Below, one piece after another: positions 37,137 through 45,358 of a DNA stretch of 64,000 nucleotides (its first letter is position 1; the number at the start of each line of letters is the position of its first letter). Source of the stretch: Flavobacterium sp. 270 (lineage in GTDB: Bacteria; Bacteroidota; Bacteroidia; Flavobacteriales; Flavobacteriaceae); assembly GCF_004368785.1 (NCBI RefSeq), contig NZ_SODM01000001.1:372001-436000 (forward strand), given 5' to 3'. A model generated the notes under the pieces. It did not search any database and was not told the DNA's origin. It saw only the letters and a list, made by a program, of their open reading frames with translations. The position numbers and the translations under genes are program-made.

Positions 37137-37793
37137 TTATCTCAAAGAATTGATTAATTCTTTTGGTGAGATATCATATTGATTTAAGAACAACTTTGAG
37201 AAATAATGTACATCATTGTACCCTACAGCATATGCTACCTGCGAAATTGAGTTTTGAATGTAATTATCAATCAAATGTTTAGCTTTATGCAACCTTAATA
37301 TCCGTATGTATTTATTGGGCGTAAGGTGTACCAGATTTGCAATTTTTCTGTGCAGCTGTCTTTCGCTTACTGCCATTTTATAAGACAGTTCGTAAAGGTT
37401 CATATCGTTTTGGCTGATCGAGCTGTAAATTTCCTTTTCCAGATTCAACAACCAATCCTGATCTAATTTTGTCACTTTCTGCGGCGTAATTTTATTGAGA
37501 CATAATTCCTGAACATTTTTATTAGACTCGTAGATATCAAATATTTCCGGACGTCCCTGAATTGTTGTGCTTACAGATTTGGATTTTATTTCATCTATAA
37601 TTTCCTGTATCAAATCATTTATCTGCTTGGTACTCGAAAAAATAATCTCGTTTTGAGTTTCATTTTCTTTTGTATCCGGTTTATTCGCTGCAATAATACT
37701 TTCTAACGGATTTTTAATATTCTCAACTATCTGATTTAAAATATCAGGAGAAGACCAATCTAGTGTAGTACTTCTTATCATCTCATTCATCAT
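37137..37793 (-). CDS. AraC-type HTH regulator of RiPP locus
   Basis: 218 residues. The N-terminal half (about 1-105) is charged and helical with no recognisable sensor fold, reminiscent of a phospho-independent linker. The C-terminal HTH pair is MNLYELSYKMAVSERQLHRKIANLVHLTPNKYIRILRLHKAKHL followed by SISQVAYAVGYNDVHYFSKLFLNQYDISPKELI. It lies between the GNAT gene and precursor F in the same direction. A pathway-specific regulator is likely. Confidence 0.85.
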   Translation of the reverse strand: MMNEMIRSTTLDWSSPDILNQIVENIKNPLESIIAANKPDTKENETQNEIIFSSTKQINDLIQEIIDEIKSKSVSTTIQGRPEIFDIYESNKNVQELCLNKITPQKVTKLDQDWLLNLEKEIYSSISQNDMNLYELSYKMAVSERQLHRKIANLVHLTPNKYIRILRLHKAKHLIDNYIQNSISQVAYAVGYNDVHYFSKLFLNQYDISPKELINSLR

Positions 37794-37848
37794 TTGTAGT
37801 GGTATTAATAGTTAAATCAGTAATCCGGACACCCTCAATTTTTTAATA

Positions 37849-38514
37849 CTAACATGCGTAATACTGGTACTGCTTGTTTTGAAATGTTTGATTAGACATT
37901 TTATCGATGGAGTGCGATGTCACTAATGCTTTATTGTTATAATAAAATTCTTGTAATCCGTTGTAATTCATGGCTACTGGTATCGTTTCAGAACCCAGAT
38001 AGTTTATAGATTCTCCTATAACTTCTGCTTTAATACCCATTAATTTCATTATTCTTAAAAGTTTGCTGTCGCATTCTGCAAAGACAACACCGTGTTTCTG
38101 CTCGCATATAGGAGCAATTGCACAAACCATTAATTTTCTAAATAATGTTTTGTCTTTTACATCTTTTTTGGTCGCAAATCGGCCGATATGCCAAACAGAT
38201 GATCCCTTTTCAGAATAACTATAGCTTAAAGGATCTATGTTGAATATTTTCTGAAGCGGCAGTTTTGTTTTATAATCCCATTTTATTACTCGAATTGATC
38301 CCTGAATGTTTCCTGAAAAGTCTTTGGCAACAAAAATTTCAGAATCTTTAAAATAATTTAATTCTTCATCATAAATTTCCTGAGTGTCTTCAATAATTTC
38401 TTTCTCAGTTACATTTTCACAATGATGATTGAAGTTTTCTTCTACTACGAATTTTGCTAATTCACTAAGTTGGTTTAATTCTAATCTTTCTAAGTAATTT
38501 TGAGTTATAGTCAT
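37849..38514 (-). CDS. GNAT-fold acyltransferase, autoinducer-synthase/FeeM-like
   Basis: 221 residues. The order of elements (EIFVAKDFSGNIQGSIRVIKWD, then SVWHIGRFATKKDVKDKTLFRKLMVCAIAPICEQKHGVVFAECDSKLLRIMKLMGI) resembles the GNAT superfamily branch holding N-acyl amino-acid synthases (FeeM) and LuxI-type synthases. In that branch a conserved GRFAV-like strand precedes the acyl-CoA/ACP site. It is transcribed away from a LuxR-type gene with a dyad between them. It could make a diffusible acyl signal, or acylate a RiPP or its leader. Superfamily is fairly secure, subfamily is inference. Confidence 0.65.
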   Translation of the reverse strand: MTITQNYLERLELNQLSELAKFVVEENFNHHCENVTEKEIIEDTQEIYDEELNYFKDSEIFVAKDFSGNIQGSIRVIKWDYKTKLPLQKIFNIDPLSYSYSEKGSSVWHIGRFATKKDVKDKTLFRKLMVCAIAPICEQKHGVVFAECDSKLLRIMKLMGIKAEVIGESINYLGSETIPVAMNYNGLQEFYYNNKALVTSHSIDKMSNQTFQNKQYQYYAC

Positions 38515-38849
38515 GGGGTTTATTTCGATTGGTTCATAACAAATCTAATTTTCATACCGCGTAAATCTGCTACACTAAATAGTAGTATTCGCTTACAAAT
38601 CAACAAACTACCCCAAAGGGTAGTAACCGATTTTAAGTCGTTTAAAAAAAATAATTATGAGAAATAAGCCAAATTAAGGGAGAGTCTTGTATTTACTGGC
38701 TTTAAGGGGAAATCCTACATTTTTTTAGACAGAAAAATATTTATAAAAAAGTTAAAAAATAATAAGTGTAATTATTGTTCTTCTATAAGATTAGTGTAAT
38801 TATTTTCCTACATAATAAAAATTAGGTAAATTTGAGTAAAATTAGGAAG
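38515..38849. promoter_or_regulatory. GNAT/LuxR divergent control region
   Basis: A 335-bp region between divergent genes. It contains the dyad ACTACCC-CAAA-GGGTAGT (38607-38624), which is lux-box-like in layout, and two direct repeats AGTGTAATTATT at 38765-38776 and 38793-38804 (28-bp period) near the LuxR start. No ORF with coding character is present. Confidence 0.55.
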
Positions 38850-39614
38850 ATGAAAGACCAAGATTCGAACTCATTTTTTGACTCCAGGAATACAATTTAC
38901 GGTTTGACAGATGAAGAAAGAGTACAAAAATTTGATTACATAGAGCCTATAAAAGCATTTGCAAGAGCAACATACACCAGTTTATACGTTATTAATTATT
39001 TAGAGCAGGGATTTGAATATGTTTCAGAAAATCCATTATTTCTGTGCGGCAATACGGCGCAGCAGGTTTTAGAAATGGGTTATGCTTTTTATTTTAAACA
39101 CGTTCCGCAATCAGATATTGAATTATTGCTGAAAATTAATTCGGTGGGATTTGATTTTTATGATAAAACTCCGGTTGAAGAAAGAATTATGTATACGATC
39201 TCTTATGATTTTCATTTAAAAAATCAGGAAGGAAAATTAATTTTAATCAACCAAAAACTTACTCCTGTTTTTTTAACGAGCACCGGAAAAATATGGAAAG
39301 CAATATGTATTATTTCATTATCGTCTGAACGTAAGGCAGGTAATATTAAAATACATAAAAGCGGAGAAAATGTCGTCTATAATTACAATCTGAAACTTGA
39401 TCAATGGGAAGAGTCTAAGAAAATCTCTTTGTCTAAAAGAGAAAAAGAAATTCTACAGCTTTCTACACGCGGTTTTTCTATAAATGAAATCGCCGACGAA
39501 ATATTTGTTTCTCCAGATACTGTAAAATTTCACAGACGCAAACTTTTTGAAAAATTAGAAGTAACTAATATTTCTGAAGCTATTTCTTTTGCAACAAGTA
39601 ATAAGCTGATTTAG
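38850..39614 (+). CDS. LuxR-type HTH regulator with PAS-like sensor
   Basis: 254 residues from the ATG at 38850 (AGGAAG precedes it); an in-frame TTG at 38832 would add six residues. The N-terminal sensor (about 30-170: YVINYLEQGFEYVSENPLFLCG, DFHLKNQEGKLILINQKLTPVFLT) looks PAS-like. The C-terminal LuxR HTH is complete (KISLSKREKEILQLSTRGFSINEIADEIFVSPDTVKFHRRKLFEKLEV). It sits between the two halves of the RiPP locus, divergent to the GNAT gene, so it may respond to that enzyme's product. Similar PAS-LuxR proteins are frequent in Flavobacteriia. Confidence 0.88.
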   Translation: MKDQDSNSFFDSRNTIYGLTDEERVQKFDYIEPIKAFARATYTSLYVINYLEQGFEYVSENPLFLCGNTAQQVLEMGYAFYFKHVPQSDIELLLKINSVGFDFYDKTPVEERIMYTISYDFHLKNQEGKLILINQKLTPVFLTSTGKIWKAICIISLSSERKAGNIKIHKSGENVVYNYNLKLDQWEESKKISLSKREKEILQLSTRGFSINEIADEIFVSPDTVKFHRRKLFEKLEVTNISEAISFATSNKLI

Positions 39615-39651
39615 AATAAAATAACCTGCATTTCTCATCATTTTTTATTAA

Positions 39652-39691
39652 ATATTTTTCTCAGATTAATAAATTAACCTGAGAAAAATAT
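39652..39691. terminator. Bidirectional terminator, LuxR / dehydratase
   Basis: A 13-bp perfect stem ATATTTTTCTCAG (39652-39664) with CTGAGAAAAATAT (39679-39691) between the convergent LuxR and LanM-like genes. Confidence 0.75.
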
Positions 39692-39709
39692 AATGTCTTT
39701 TAGTTTTTA

Positions 39710-41602
39710 TTATAGTGTAATTGCTCCTTCAATTAAATTAACCTGATGTTGATAGTCTGCTAAATCTGCTTTTTTAATTTTGCTGTTTACACTTTCTAAA
39801 GCATTGGATTCTAGTAAATCAACAATTTGACCGTTTCCTAAATCAAGATTTTCTGAAAGTGTGTTTAGATAAAATACAGGAATATCTCCTAATAGCATCT
39901 GCTCTCTCTCTGAACCCAAAATTGGAGACCAGTTACCAATCGCCGCATAAGCTCTAGCCAAAAGTTCTAATTTTATCCCATAGTTAGTGGCATCTGCAAG
40001 GTATTCAGGACTGTTTAGTAGTCTTAAAATCTTGAAATACACTCCGGTTTGTCTATTAATAAAACGAATTTTTAAATCTCTAAAATGTTCAAAAGGTGAA
40101 TTTTTAGAAAGCAGGAAATTTTTATTTTCTAATATCAACTTATATATTTTATCAAATCCTGTTTTAAATTCTAATTGATAATCTATAAGGTTTTCTATCT
40201 TATTATTAAGTTTCGGTTTATTAGACTTGTAAAGGTTTCTATAGACCATTTCGTGTACTTTCTGCATCTTATCTTTGTTGATGTTTTCAATACGCTGCAC
40301 TGTACAATTATATTCTAACTGAACAGAAGATCCAAAACCACAAGCATAAACCGGGACATTTTGATTTTTGATAGGAAGCAGCAGACTTTCTAAAATGGTG
40401 CCTACAATATTTTCATCCTCTTCAGTATAGGTTTGTGTGTGAAATAATTTTATAGTGGGCAAAATAGTGGTTTCATGATCTATCAATACGGGACAATTAC
40501 CAGATGCAATTACGTTTTCAAAATGGTAATCTCTTGCGTTTAAAAAATAGGCAACACCAACCAAAATGCCGGCTCGTTCGTAGTAAAGTTTAATATCCTC
40601 GTTAGTTTCACATTCTGAATGTTTTACGAATTCTAACCAACCATAAGTATCCTTATCAATGACTTTAAAACTCTTTAATTCTTCCCCTAAATTTTTATTT
40701 ACCCAATCCAAAAACTGATTGTAAGCAAATGTAACGGCAACGTTTGTAGGTTTATAGACAATTTTGTAAGCATTATCAAACTCGAATATTATTGTAGATT
40801 CTCCATTATGCTGATCTCCAGAGTTTAAATGAAGTTCGCTGATCTTGCCTAATTTCGTCTCAAAATAATATTCTATTTCTGCTTTATCTGATTTAAATTT
40901 CTCAAATAAATTGGTAATGAATTTCAGAAATCTTTCTGTTTTTACTGCTAGTTTTCTAGCCATCATTGGATAATCAAGAAATAGATTATGAAATTTGTCT
41001 GATAAAAGAGCCAATATAAATTTTTCATAATAGTAATCTTCAATGCCATTTGCAGCATCTTGATTTTCTACTTCATTTTTATATTTAGAAAACTCTTTAA
41101 GCAGCACTAAATGAGATAATTCAAATAATTCTCTGTACAATGCCTGATTCAATTGATCCATTACATTTTGATCAAATGCTACATGAATACTTTTTAAATT
41201 TTGCTCAAGTCTGCCAGAAAAAAAATGAATAAAAGGAACAAAAAACTGAGAAAAAGCTTTTTCCTCCATGTCACCGTTATTTCTTGCAAATGTTTGAGGT
41301 ACATTATTCAAAACTTCTTCCAACGTATTTATCCACAACGGAAAATCGATTTTTTCTGCTGTATCCTCTGGCAAAGAAGTCATTAAAGAAATATCGGCTA
41401 TGCCTAAATTATTAAACAAACAATATTTATAAAATGCTTCATCAGATGCATTCTTGCAAATGCTTTCCTTCCAATAATTCAAATAGGAAAAATCACTTTC
41501 CCTTTTTTTAAAGAGAATTTCATTTTGTTTACTAAAAGCTAATAACTCAAAAGGAGTTAATGTAGAAAGATAGAGTTTCTTAAAAAAAAGAGTGTTTTCC
41601 AT
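39710..41602 (-). CDS. LanM-type lanthipeptide dehydratase lacking the cyclase domain
   Basis: 630 residues, the size of the DUF4135 dehydratase half of LanM; complete LanM proteins are about 900-1000. All active-site elements known from CylM have counterparts: D263/H265 in SGDQHNGES, K284 in KIVYKP, D358/H360/N363 in RDYHFEN, D375/E377 in VLIDHET, and R513/R517/T519 in KIRFINRQTGVYFK. The LanM motif EREQMLLGDIPVFYL follows. The protein then ends at IEGAITL with no LanC domain and no zinc-binding Cys/His. It should phosphorylate and eliminate Ser/Thr of the precursors encoded just upstream. No separate LanC is visible in the window. Confidence 0.88.
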   Translation of the reverse strand: MENTLFFKKLYLSTLTPFELLAFSKQNEILFKKRESDFSYLNYWKESICKNASDEAFYKYCLFNNLGIADISLMTSLPEDTAEKIDFPLWINTLEEVLNNVPQTFARNNGDMEEKAFSQFFVPFIHFFSGRLEQNLKSIHVAFDQNVMDQLNQALYRELFELSHLVLLKEFSKYKNEVENQDAANGIEDYYYEKFILALLSDKFHNLFLDYPMMARKLAVKTERFLKFITNLFEKFKSDKAEIEYYFETKLGKISELHLNSGDQHNGESTIIFEFDNAYKIVYKPTNVAVTFAYNQFLDWVNKNLGEELKSFKVIDKDTYGWLEFVKHSECETNEDIKLYYERAGILVGVAYFLNARDYHFENVIASGNCPVLIDHETTILPTIKLFHTQTYTEEDENIVGTILESLLLPIKNQNVPVYACGFGSSVQLEYNCTVQRIENINKDKMQKVHEMVYRNLYKSNKPKLNNKIENLIDYQLEFKTGFDKIYKLILENKNFLLSKNSPFEHFRDLKIRFINRQTGVYFKILRLLNSPEYLADATNYGIKLELLARAYAAIGNWSPILGSEREQMLLGDIPVFYLNTLSENLDLGNGQIVDLLESNALESVNSKIKKADLADYQHQVNLIEGAITL

Positions 41603-41643
41603 AATGTTTATATAAATGTTGAATTTAATTTTGGATCTGATAG

Positions 41644-41694
41644 AAAAATGGTATTGTTAATTTACATAGATGATCTATATTAATTAACAATACC
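41644..41694 (-). terminator. Stem-loop between precursor genes and dehydratase gene
   Basis: GGTATTGTTAATT (41650-41662) pairs perfectly with 41682-41694; inside, ATAGATGATCTAT makes a further small hairpin. On the minus strand it is followed by CATTTTTC. It is likely a partial terminator/processing site that keeps precursor mRNA in excess over dehydratase mRNA. Confidence 0.6.
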
Positions 41695-41760
41695 AAAGAT
41701 GTATATTTCATATTCCTAGAGGATAATTTTAAAAATTAACTTCTAGAAACAAATGACAAT

Positions 41761-42072
41761 TTACCAAGTTACGCAGATAAATGACCATGAAATTTCAACT
41801 CCTTTTCCTCCAGCTACAGCTTCTAGCTCTAACTCTGAAAGCTCCATATTAGCAGGATTTGCAGGAATATTGATGTAAACTGCAGAAGTATCTGTTTGAT
41901 CTGTTACAATTAGTTTTCTACCTTTTAAATCTAGAGGTTGTCCAGATAAATTTTCGATAGCCTTAACAGGATTAGCGATTAATTCTTGTTTGAAAGATTC
42001 ATCTGCCCAGCTTTTTTCGATGATCGTTTTTAGGTTTTTTTCTGAGTTTGCTTGCGCTTGATTAAAGTCCAT
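41761..42072 (-). CDS. RiPP precursor with NHLP leader (E, tandem copy 3)
   Basis: 103 residues. The leader (1-89) has IIEKSWADESFKQELIANP, LIVTDQTDTSAVYINIP and MELSELELEAVAGG. The core is KGVEISWSFICVTW (90-103), with two Ser, one Thr and one Cys. It is nearly identical to the two upstream copies, differing from copy 2 only at leader positions (E/D at about 19, N/K at about 41). It is the last precursor before the dehydratase gene and a direct substrate candidate for that enzyme and for the C39 exporter. Confidence 0.92.
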   Translation of the reverse strand: MDFNQAQANSEKNLKTIIEKSWADESFKQELIANPVKAIENLSGQPLDLKGRKLIVTDQTDTSAVYINIPANPANMELSELELEAVAGGKGVEISWSFICVTW

Positions 42073-42128
42073 AATGTATTGTTTTAAGGGTTAATTTGAT
42101 TAATTATTTATGCTTTTTTTGTTACTTA

Positions 42129-42440
42129 TTACCAAGTAACACAGATGAATGACCATGAAATTTCAACACCTTTTCCTCCAGCCACAGCTTCTAATTCTAA
42201 CTCTGAAAGCTCCATATTAGCAGGATTTGCAGGAATATTGATGTAAACTGCAGAAGTATCTGTTTGATCTGTAACAATCAGTTTTCTACCTTTTAAATCT
42301 AGAGGTTGTCCAGATAATTTTTCGATAGCTTTTACAGGATTAGCGATCAATTCTTGTTTGAAAGATTCATCTGCCCAGCTTTTGTCGATGATAGTTTTTA
42401 GGTTTTTTTCTGAATTTGCTTGTGCTTGATTAAAGTCCAT
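42129..42440 (-). CDS. RiPP precursor with NHLP leader (D, tandem copy 2)
   Basis: 103 residues, leader GG at 88-89, core identical to the neighbours (KGVEISWSFICVTW). The gene-plus-spacer unit of 368-369 bp is repeated, and the intergenic sequence (TTGTTTTAAGGGTTAATTTG on the plus strand) is also shared with copy 3. This shows recent tandem duplication of whole units. No promoter is visible in the 57-bp spacers, so the copies are probably co-transcribed. Confidence 0.92.
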   Translation of the reverse strand: MDFNQAQANSEKNLKTIIDKSWADESFKQELIANPVKAIEKLSGQPLDLKGRKLIVTDQTDTSAVYINIPANPANMELSELELEAVAGGKGVEISWSFICVTW

Positions 42441-42497
42441 AATTGTATTGTTTTAAGGGTTAATTTGATTAATTATTTATGTTTATTTTGTTACTTC

Positions 42498-42809
42498 TTA
42501 CCAAGTAACACAGATGAATGACCATGAAATTTCAACACCTTTTCCGCCAGCTACAGCTTCTAATTCTAACTCTGAAAGCTCCATATTAGCTGGATTTGCA
42601 GGAATATTGATATATGCTGCAGAAGTATCTGTTTGATCTGTTACAATCAGTTTTCTGCCTTTTAAATCTAGAGGTTGTCCAGATAATTTTTCGATAGCTT
42701 TTACAGGATTAGCGATCAATTCTTGTTTGAAAGATTCGTCTTCCCAACATTTTTCGATAATAGTTTTTAAGTTTTTTTCTGAATTTGCTTGTGCTTGTTT
42801 AAAGTCCAT
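42498..42809 (-). CDS. RiPP precursor with NHLP leader (C, tandem copy 1)
   Basis: 103 residues, the most diverged of the three copies in the leader (FKQAQ, EKCWEDE with an extra Cys at position 21, SAAYINIP), yet the core KGVEISWSFICVTW is unchanged. Divergent leader and frozen core suggest selection on the product. First of the tandem series, 42 bp after precursor B. Confidence 0.92.
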   Translation of the reverse strand: MDFKQAQANSEKNLKTIIEKCWEDESFKQELIANPVKAIEKLSGQPLDLKGRKLIVTDQTDTSAAYINIPANPANMELSELELEAVAGGKGVEISWSFICVTW

Positions 42810-42851
42810 GATTTTAATGTTTAAGGATTAATTATTTAAATGTTTGTTACT

Positions 42852-43184
42852 TTATATTTTGATGTAATTTTTTAAAGTTGGGAAAAGACTGTTTACCAAA
42901 TCTCTCCAGATGGTTTGTCCGCCACCGGCAATTATTTCGAGTTGTTCTTCAGTGAGTTCAATATCTTCGACATTGGGTTCAGATGGAATATTTACAAAAA
43001 CTTTAGACTTATCTGTCTGATCGTTAATTACTAATGTTTTTCCTTCAGGCAGCACAATCTTAGCTCCGGTTAGATCCTCTATTGCTTTTAGAGGATCAGA
43101 AATTAAGTTCTTTCTAAAATTGGTATCTTCCCATGCTTTAGAAATTATCAATCTTAAAACCTCTTCTTCTTTCTTGTGTTCCAT
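42852..43184 (-). CDS. RiPP precursor with NHLP leader (B)
   Basis: 110 residues. Leader: LIISKAWEDTNFRKNLISDP, KTLVINDQTDKSKVFVNIP, ELTEEQLEIIAGG (GG at 87-88). The core of about 22 residues ends in GQTIWRDLVNSLFPTLKNYIKI: amphipathic and cationic, three Ser/Thr, no Cys. It could be a helical antimicrobial or a dehydroamino-acid peptide. It carries the conserved promoter element at 43205-43258 and heads the transcription unit B-C-D-E-dehydratase. Confidence 0.88.
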   Translation of the reverse strand: MEHKKEEEVLRLIISKAWEDTNFRKNLISDPLKAIEDLTGAKIVLPEGKTLVINDQTDKSKVFVNIPSEPNVEDIELTEEQLEIIAGGGQTIWRDLVNSLFPTLKNYIKI

Positions 43185-43204
43185 GATTTGTTTCCTTTTC
43201 TGTA

Positions 43205-43258
43205 TTGTAAAATTAGGTTTATGAAATTGTATAAAATTGCCAAATAAACTGACAAAAA
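43205..43258 (-). promoter_or_regulatory. Conserved precursor promoter, copy B
   Basis: On the minus strand a 29-nt block (43258-43230) containing CAGT-TTATTTGGCAATT is followed after 14 nt by TAATTTTACAA (43215-43205), a plausible -7 element about 21 nt before the start codon of precursor B. The same two blocks with the same 14-nt spacing lie upstream of precursor A. Confidence 0.7.
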
Positions 43259-43263
43259 TACTT

Positions 43264-45270
43264 TTATATGTAAGTATGTTCTATCAATATAGATTTCTTA
43301 GTGTGAGAAAAGTCGTTTTTTTCTACGAAGTACATTTTTATCTCGCCTTTTCCTTTAGCGTATATATTACCGCGGTATTCAAACACAAAACAGTCTTCAT
43401 CTTTAATTAAATTATAAAGTGATTCGCTTATGTTTACTTTTTCAACCATTCCGTTGCTTTCAATTCTGCTTGCAGTATTTACCGTATCGCCCCAAACATC
43501 GTATTGAAACTTTTTTACCCCTACAATTCCTGCCACAATAGGTCCGGCGTGAATACCCAGGCGCATTTCAAAAACAGGAATGTCAGCCGCAATGTTGCTT
43601 ACTTTTCTCTCCATCATAAATTCCTGCATTTCTAAAGCAGCAAAAACAATGTTCTTTAATGAATTATGATCTGGATTTGGAAAACCGCCTGCTGCCATAT
43701 AAGAATCACCAATCGTTTTGATTTTTTCGATGTTGTATTTGTCTGAGATATTGTCAAATGCTTTAAAACAAACATTAATTTCTTCTACAAGGTTTTGTGG
43801 CGACATTTTTTCTGCGGTCTGCGTAAAAGATTTAAAATCAGTAAAAAGAATAGAAACCAAATTAAAGTCTCTTGCATTTACGAATCCTTTTTCTTTTAGT
43901 TCTTCGGCAATTTCTTCCGGAAGAATATTGAGAAGTAATTTTTCTGAACGGTCTTTTTCTATTGTTAACTCTTTTCTGGATCTTCTTACATAATTAAGTC
44001 TGTTCCATAATGCAATAGCAATCAACATAATAAAGCCCAAGGAAATGATAATAATGTTTCTTTGTTTTTCTTTATTCTGGACTTCTTCTTTATGTTTCAG
44101 TTCAATATTGTGCGATTTGGTCACATAAGCAATACTGTCCATCAGCAAAGCTTTTTGAAACTCCATGTTTAATATTTTATTGGACGTTTCTTCAGATTGT
44201 AAACTGTCTTTGTAAGCATTTGATTTTTCGTAGAAAGCAAGCGCTAAATTGGTATTGCCTTCCGTTTTATAAGAATCATAAAGACATTTGCAGGCGTCTT
44301 TTTTTAGAGAAACTGCTCCCAAAGTATTGGCAATATCAAGTCCTGTTTTGCATTTTTTAATGGCATTTGCACTTTGTCCTAGTTTGTTCAGCAGATTTCC
44401 AATGGCAATTTGTGTACTGCCAACATATTGTAGACTGTTTATTTTTTGAGAGGTTTCGAGACAAAGATTGTAATACGACAAAGATTTGGTAAAATTGCCC
44501 TGAATCGTAAAGAGTTCGCCCAGATTATAAAGCACTTCAATTTTCTTTTGCTTGTCTCCTATTTTATCTGCAATATTCAAAGCCTGATTAAAAAAATCAT
44601 AAGCTTTGGCATATTGTTTTTGCATCATGTAGATTTTTCCGGCTCCGTTTAAATTATGCGAGATTCCGATAGAATCTTTTAATTCCGTGTAAATAGCATT
44701 GGCTTTTTTAGAATAAAGCATCGCGTTAGCATAATCTTTAATGTCAACATATATACCGCCGATGTTTTGTGTGCTGGCGGCAATGATTTTTTTATCGCCT
44801 ATTTTTTTCTGAATTTTAATAGCCTGATTGTAAAACTCCAACGCTTTTGGGTAATTGCCTAAATAATAATAAACAGCGCCCATATTGTTTAATGCAGATG
44901 AAATTCCTTTCTTAAAATGAACTTTCTCGTACGTCTCTTTGCATTTTGTGTAATAAGAAAGCGCTTTTAGATAATCTCCCTGATAGTAATAAGTTGTCGC
45001 AATTTTGTTGAAACTGTTTCCAATTCCTTTTTGATCTTTTAGGCTTTGATAGATTTTTAAGCTTTTTTCAAACAAAACCATCGCTTCTAAAAACTTCCCG
45101 GCATTTTGACGTTTTTCTCCAACGTTTAATATACTGTCGGCAGTTTGTTTGTTTTCAGGATGATGCGTTGTGTTTTCTGTAGAAGGCAGTTTTGTTTGTG
45201 CTTCTATTTTTAAACTTGCTCCGTTGATAATAAAAACAAGGAAAAATAAGTATGTAGATAAGGTTTTCAC
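43264..45270 (-). CDS. TPR-containing membrane adenylyl cyclase (class III)
   Basis: 668 residues. A signal peptide (about 1-24) is followed by six or more TPRs (about 50-350, e.g. GDYLKALSYYTKCKETY and GNYPKALEFYNQAIKIQ), one membrane helix (405-423, NIIIISLGFIMLIAIALWN), and a class III cyclase domain (about 465-645). Metal aspartates D478 (LFTDFKSF) and D522 (KTIGDSYM), purine-selecting K518 and D591 (YDVWGD), and N598/R602 are all present, favouring ATP over GTP. The sensor TPRs would be periplasmic and the cyclase cytosolic. It sits between two RiPP precursors, on the message starting at precursor A. Confidence 0.92.
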   Translation of the reverse strand: MKTLSTYLFFLVFIINGASLKIEAQTKLPSTENTTHHPENKQTADSILNVGEKRQNAGKFLEAMVLFEKSLKIYQSLKDQKGIGNSFNKIATTYYYQGDYLKALSYYTKCKETYEKVHFKKGISSALNNMGAVYYYLGNYPKALEFYNQAIKIQKKIGDKKIIAASTQNIGGIYVDIKDYANAMLYSKKANAIYTELKDSIGISHNLNGAGKIYMMQKQYAKAYDFFNQALNIADKIGDKQKKIEVLYNLGELFTIQGNFTKSLSYYNLCLETSQKINSLQYVGSTQIAIGNLLNKLGQSANAIKKCKTGLDIANTLGAVSLKKDACKCLYDSYKTEGNTNLALAFYEKSNAYKDSLQSEETSNKILNMEFQKALLMDSIAYVTKSHNIELKHKEEVQNKEKQRNIIIISLGFIMLIAIALWNRLNYVRRSRKELTIEKDRSEKLLLNILPEEIAEELKEKGFVNARDFNLVSILFTDFKSFTQTAEKMSPQNLVEEINVCFKAFDNISDKYNIEKIKTIGDSYMAAGGFPNPDHNSLKNIVFAALEMQEFMMERKVSNIAADIPVFEMRLGIHAGPIVAGIVGVKKFQYDVWGDTVNTASRIESNGMVEKVNISESLYNLIKDEDCFVFEYRGNIYAKGKGEIKMYFVEKNDFSHTKKSILIEHTYI

Positions 45271-45358
45271 AAATAATACTTTAAATTAAAAAAACGCATA
45301 TGTTCAACAGAGCATACACGTTTTAATTCACGTTTACTCCATGATTGAAGTTTTCTAA

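Noticed and set aside
41761..42809. Tandem repeats as a CRISPR array or satellite
   Set aside because: The repeat unit is a complete gene of 103 codons plus spacer, with conserved reading frame and start and stop codons.
43230..43258. Possible sigma-54 promoter in TTGGCAATT of the precursor promoters
   Set aside because: The TGGCA element lacks a TTGC box at the fixed 12/24 spacing, and a Bacteroidota -7 element downstream explains it better.
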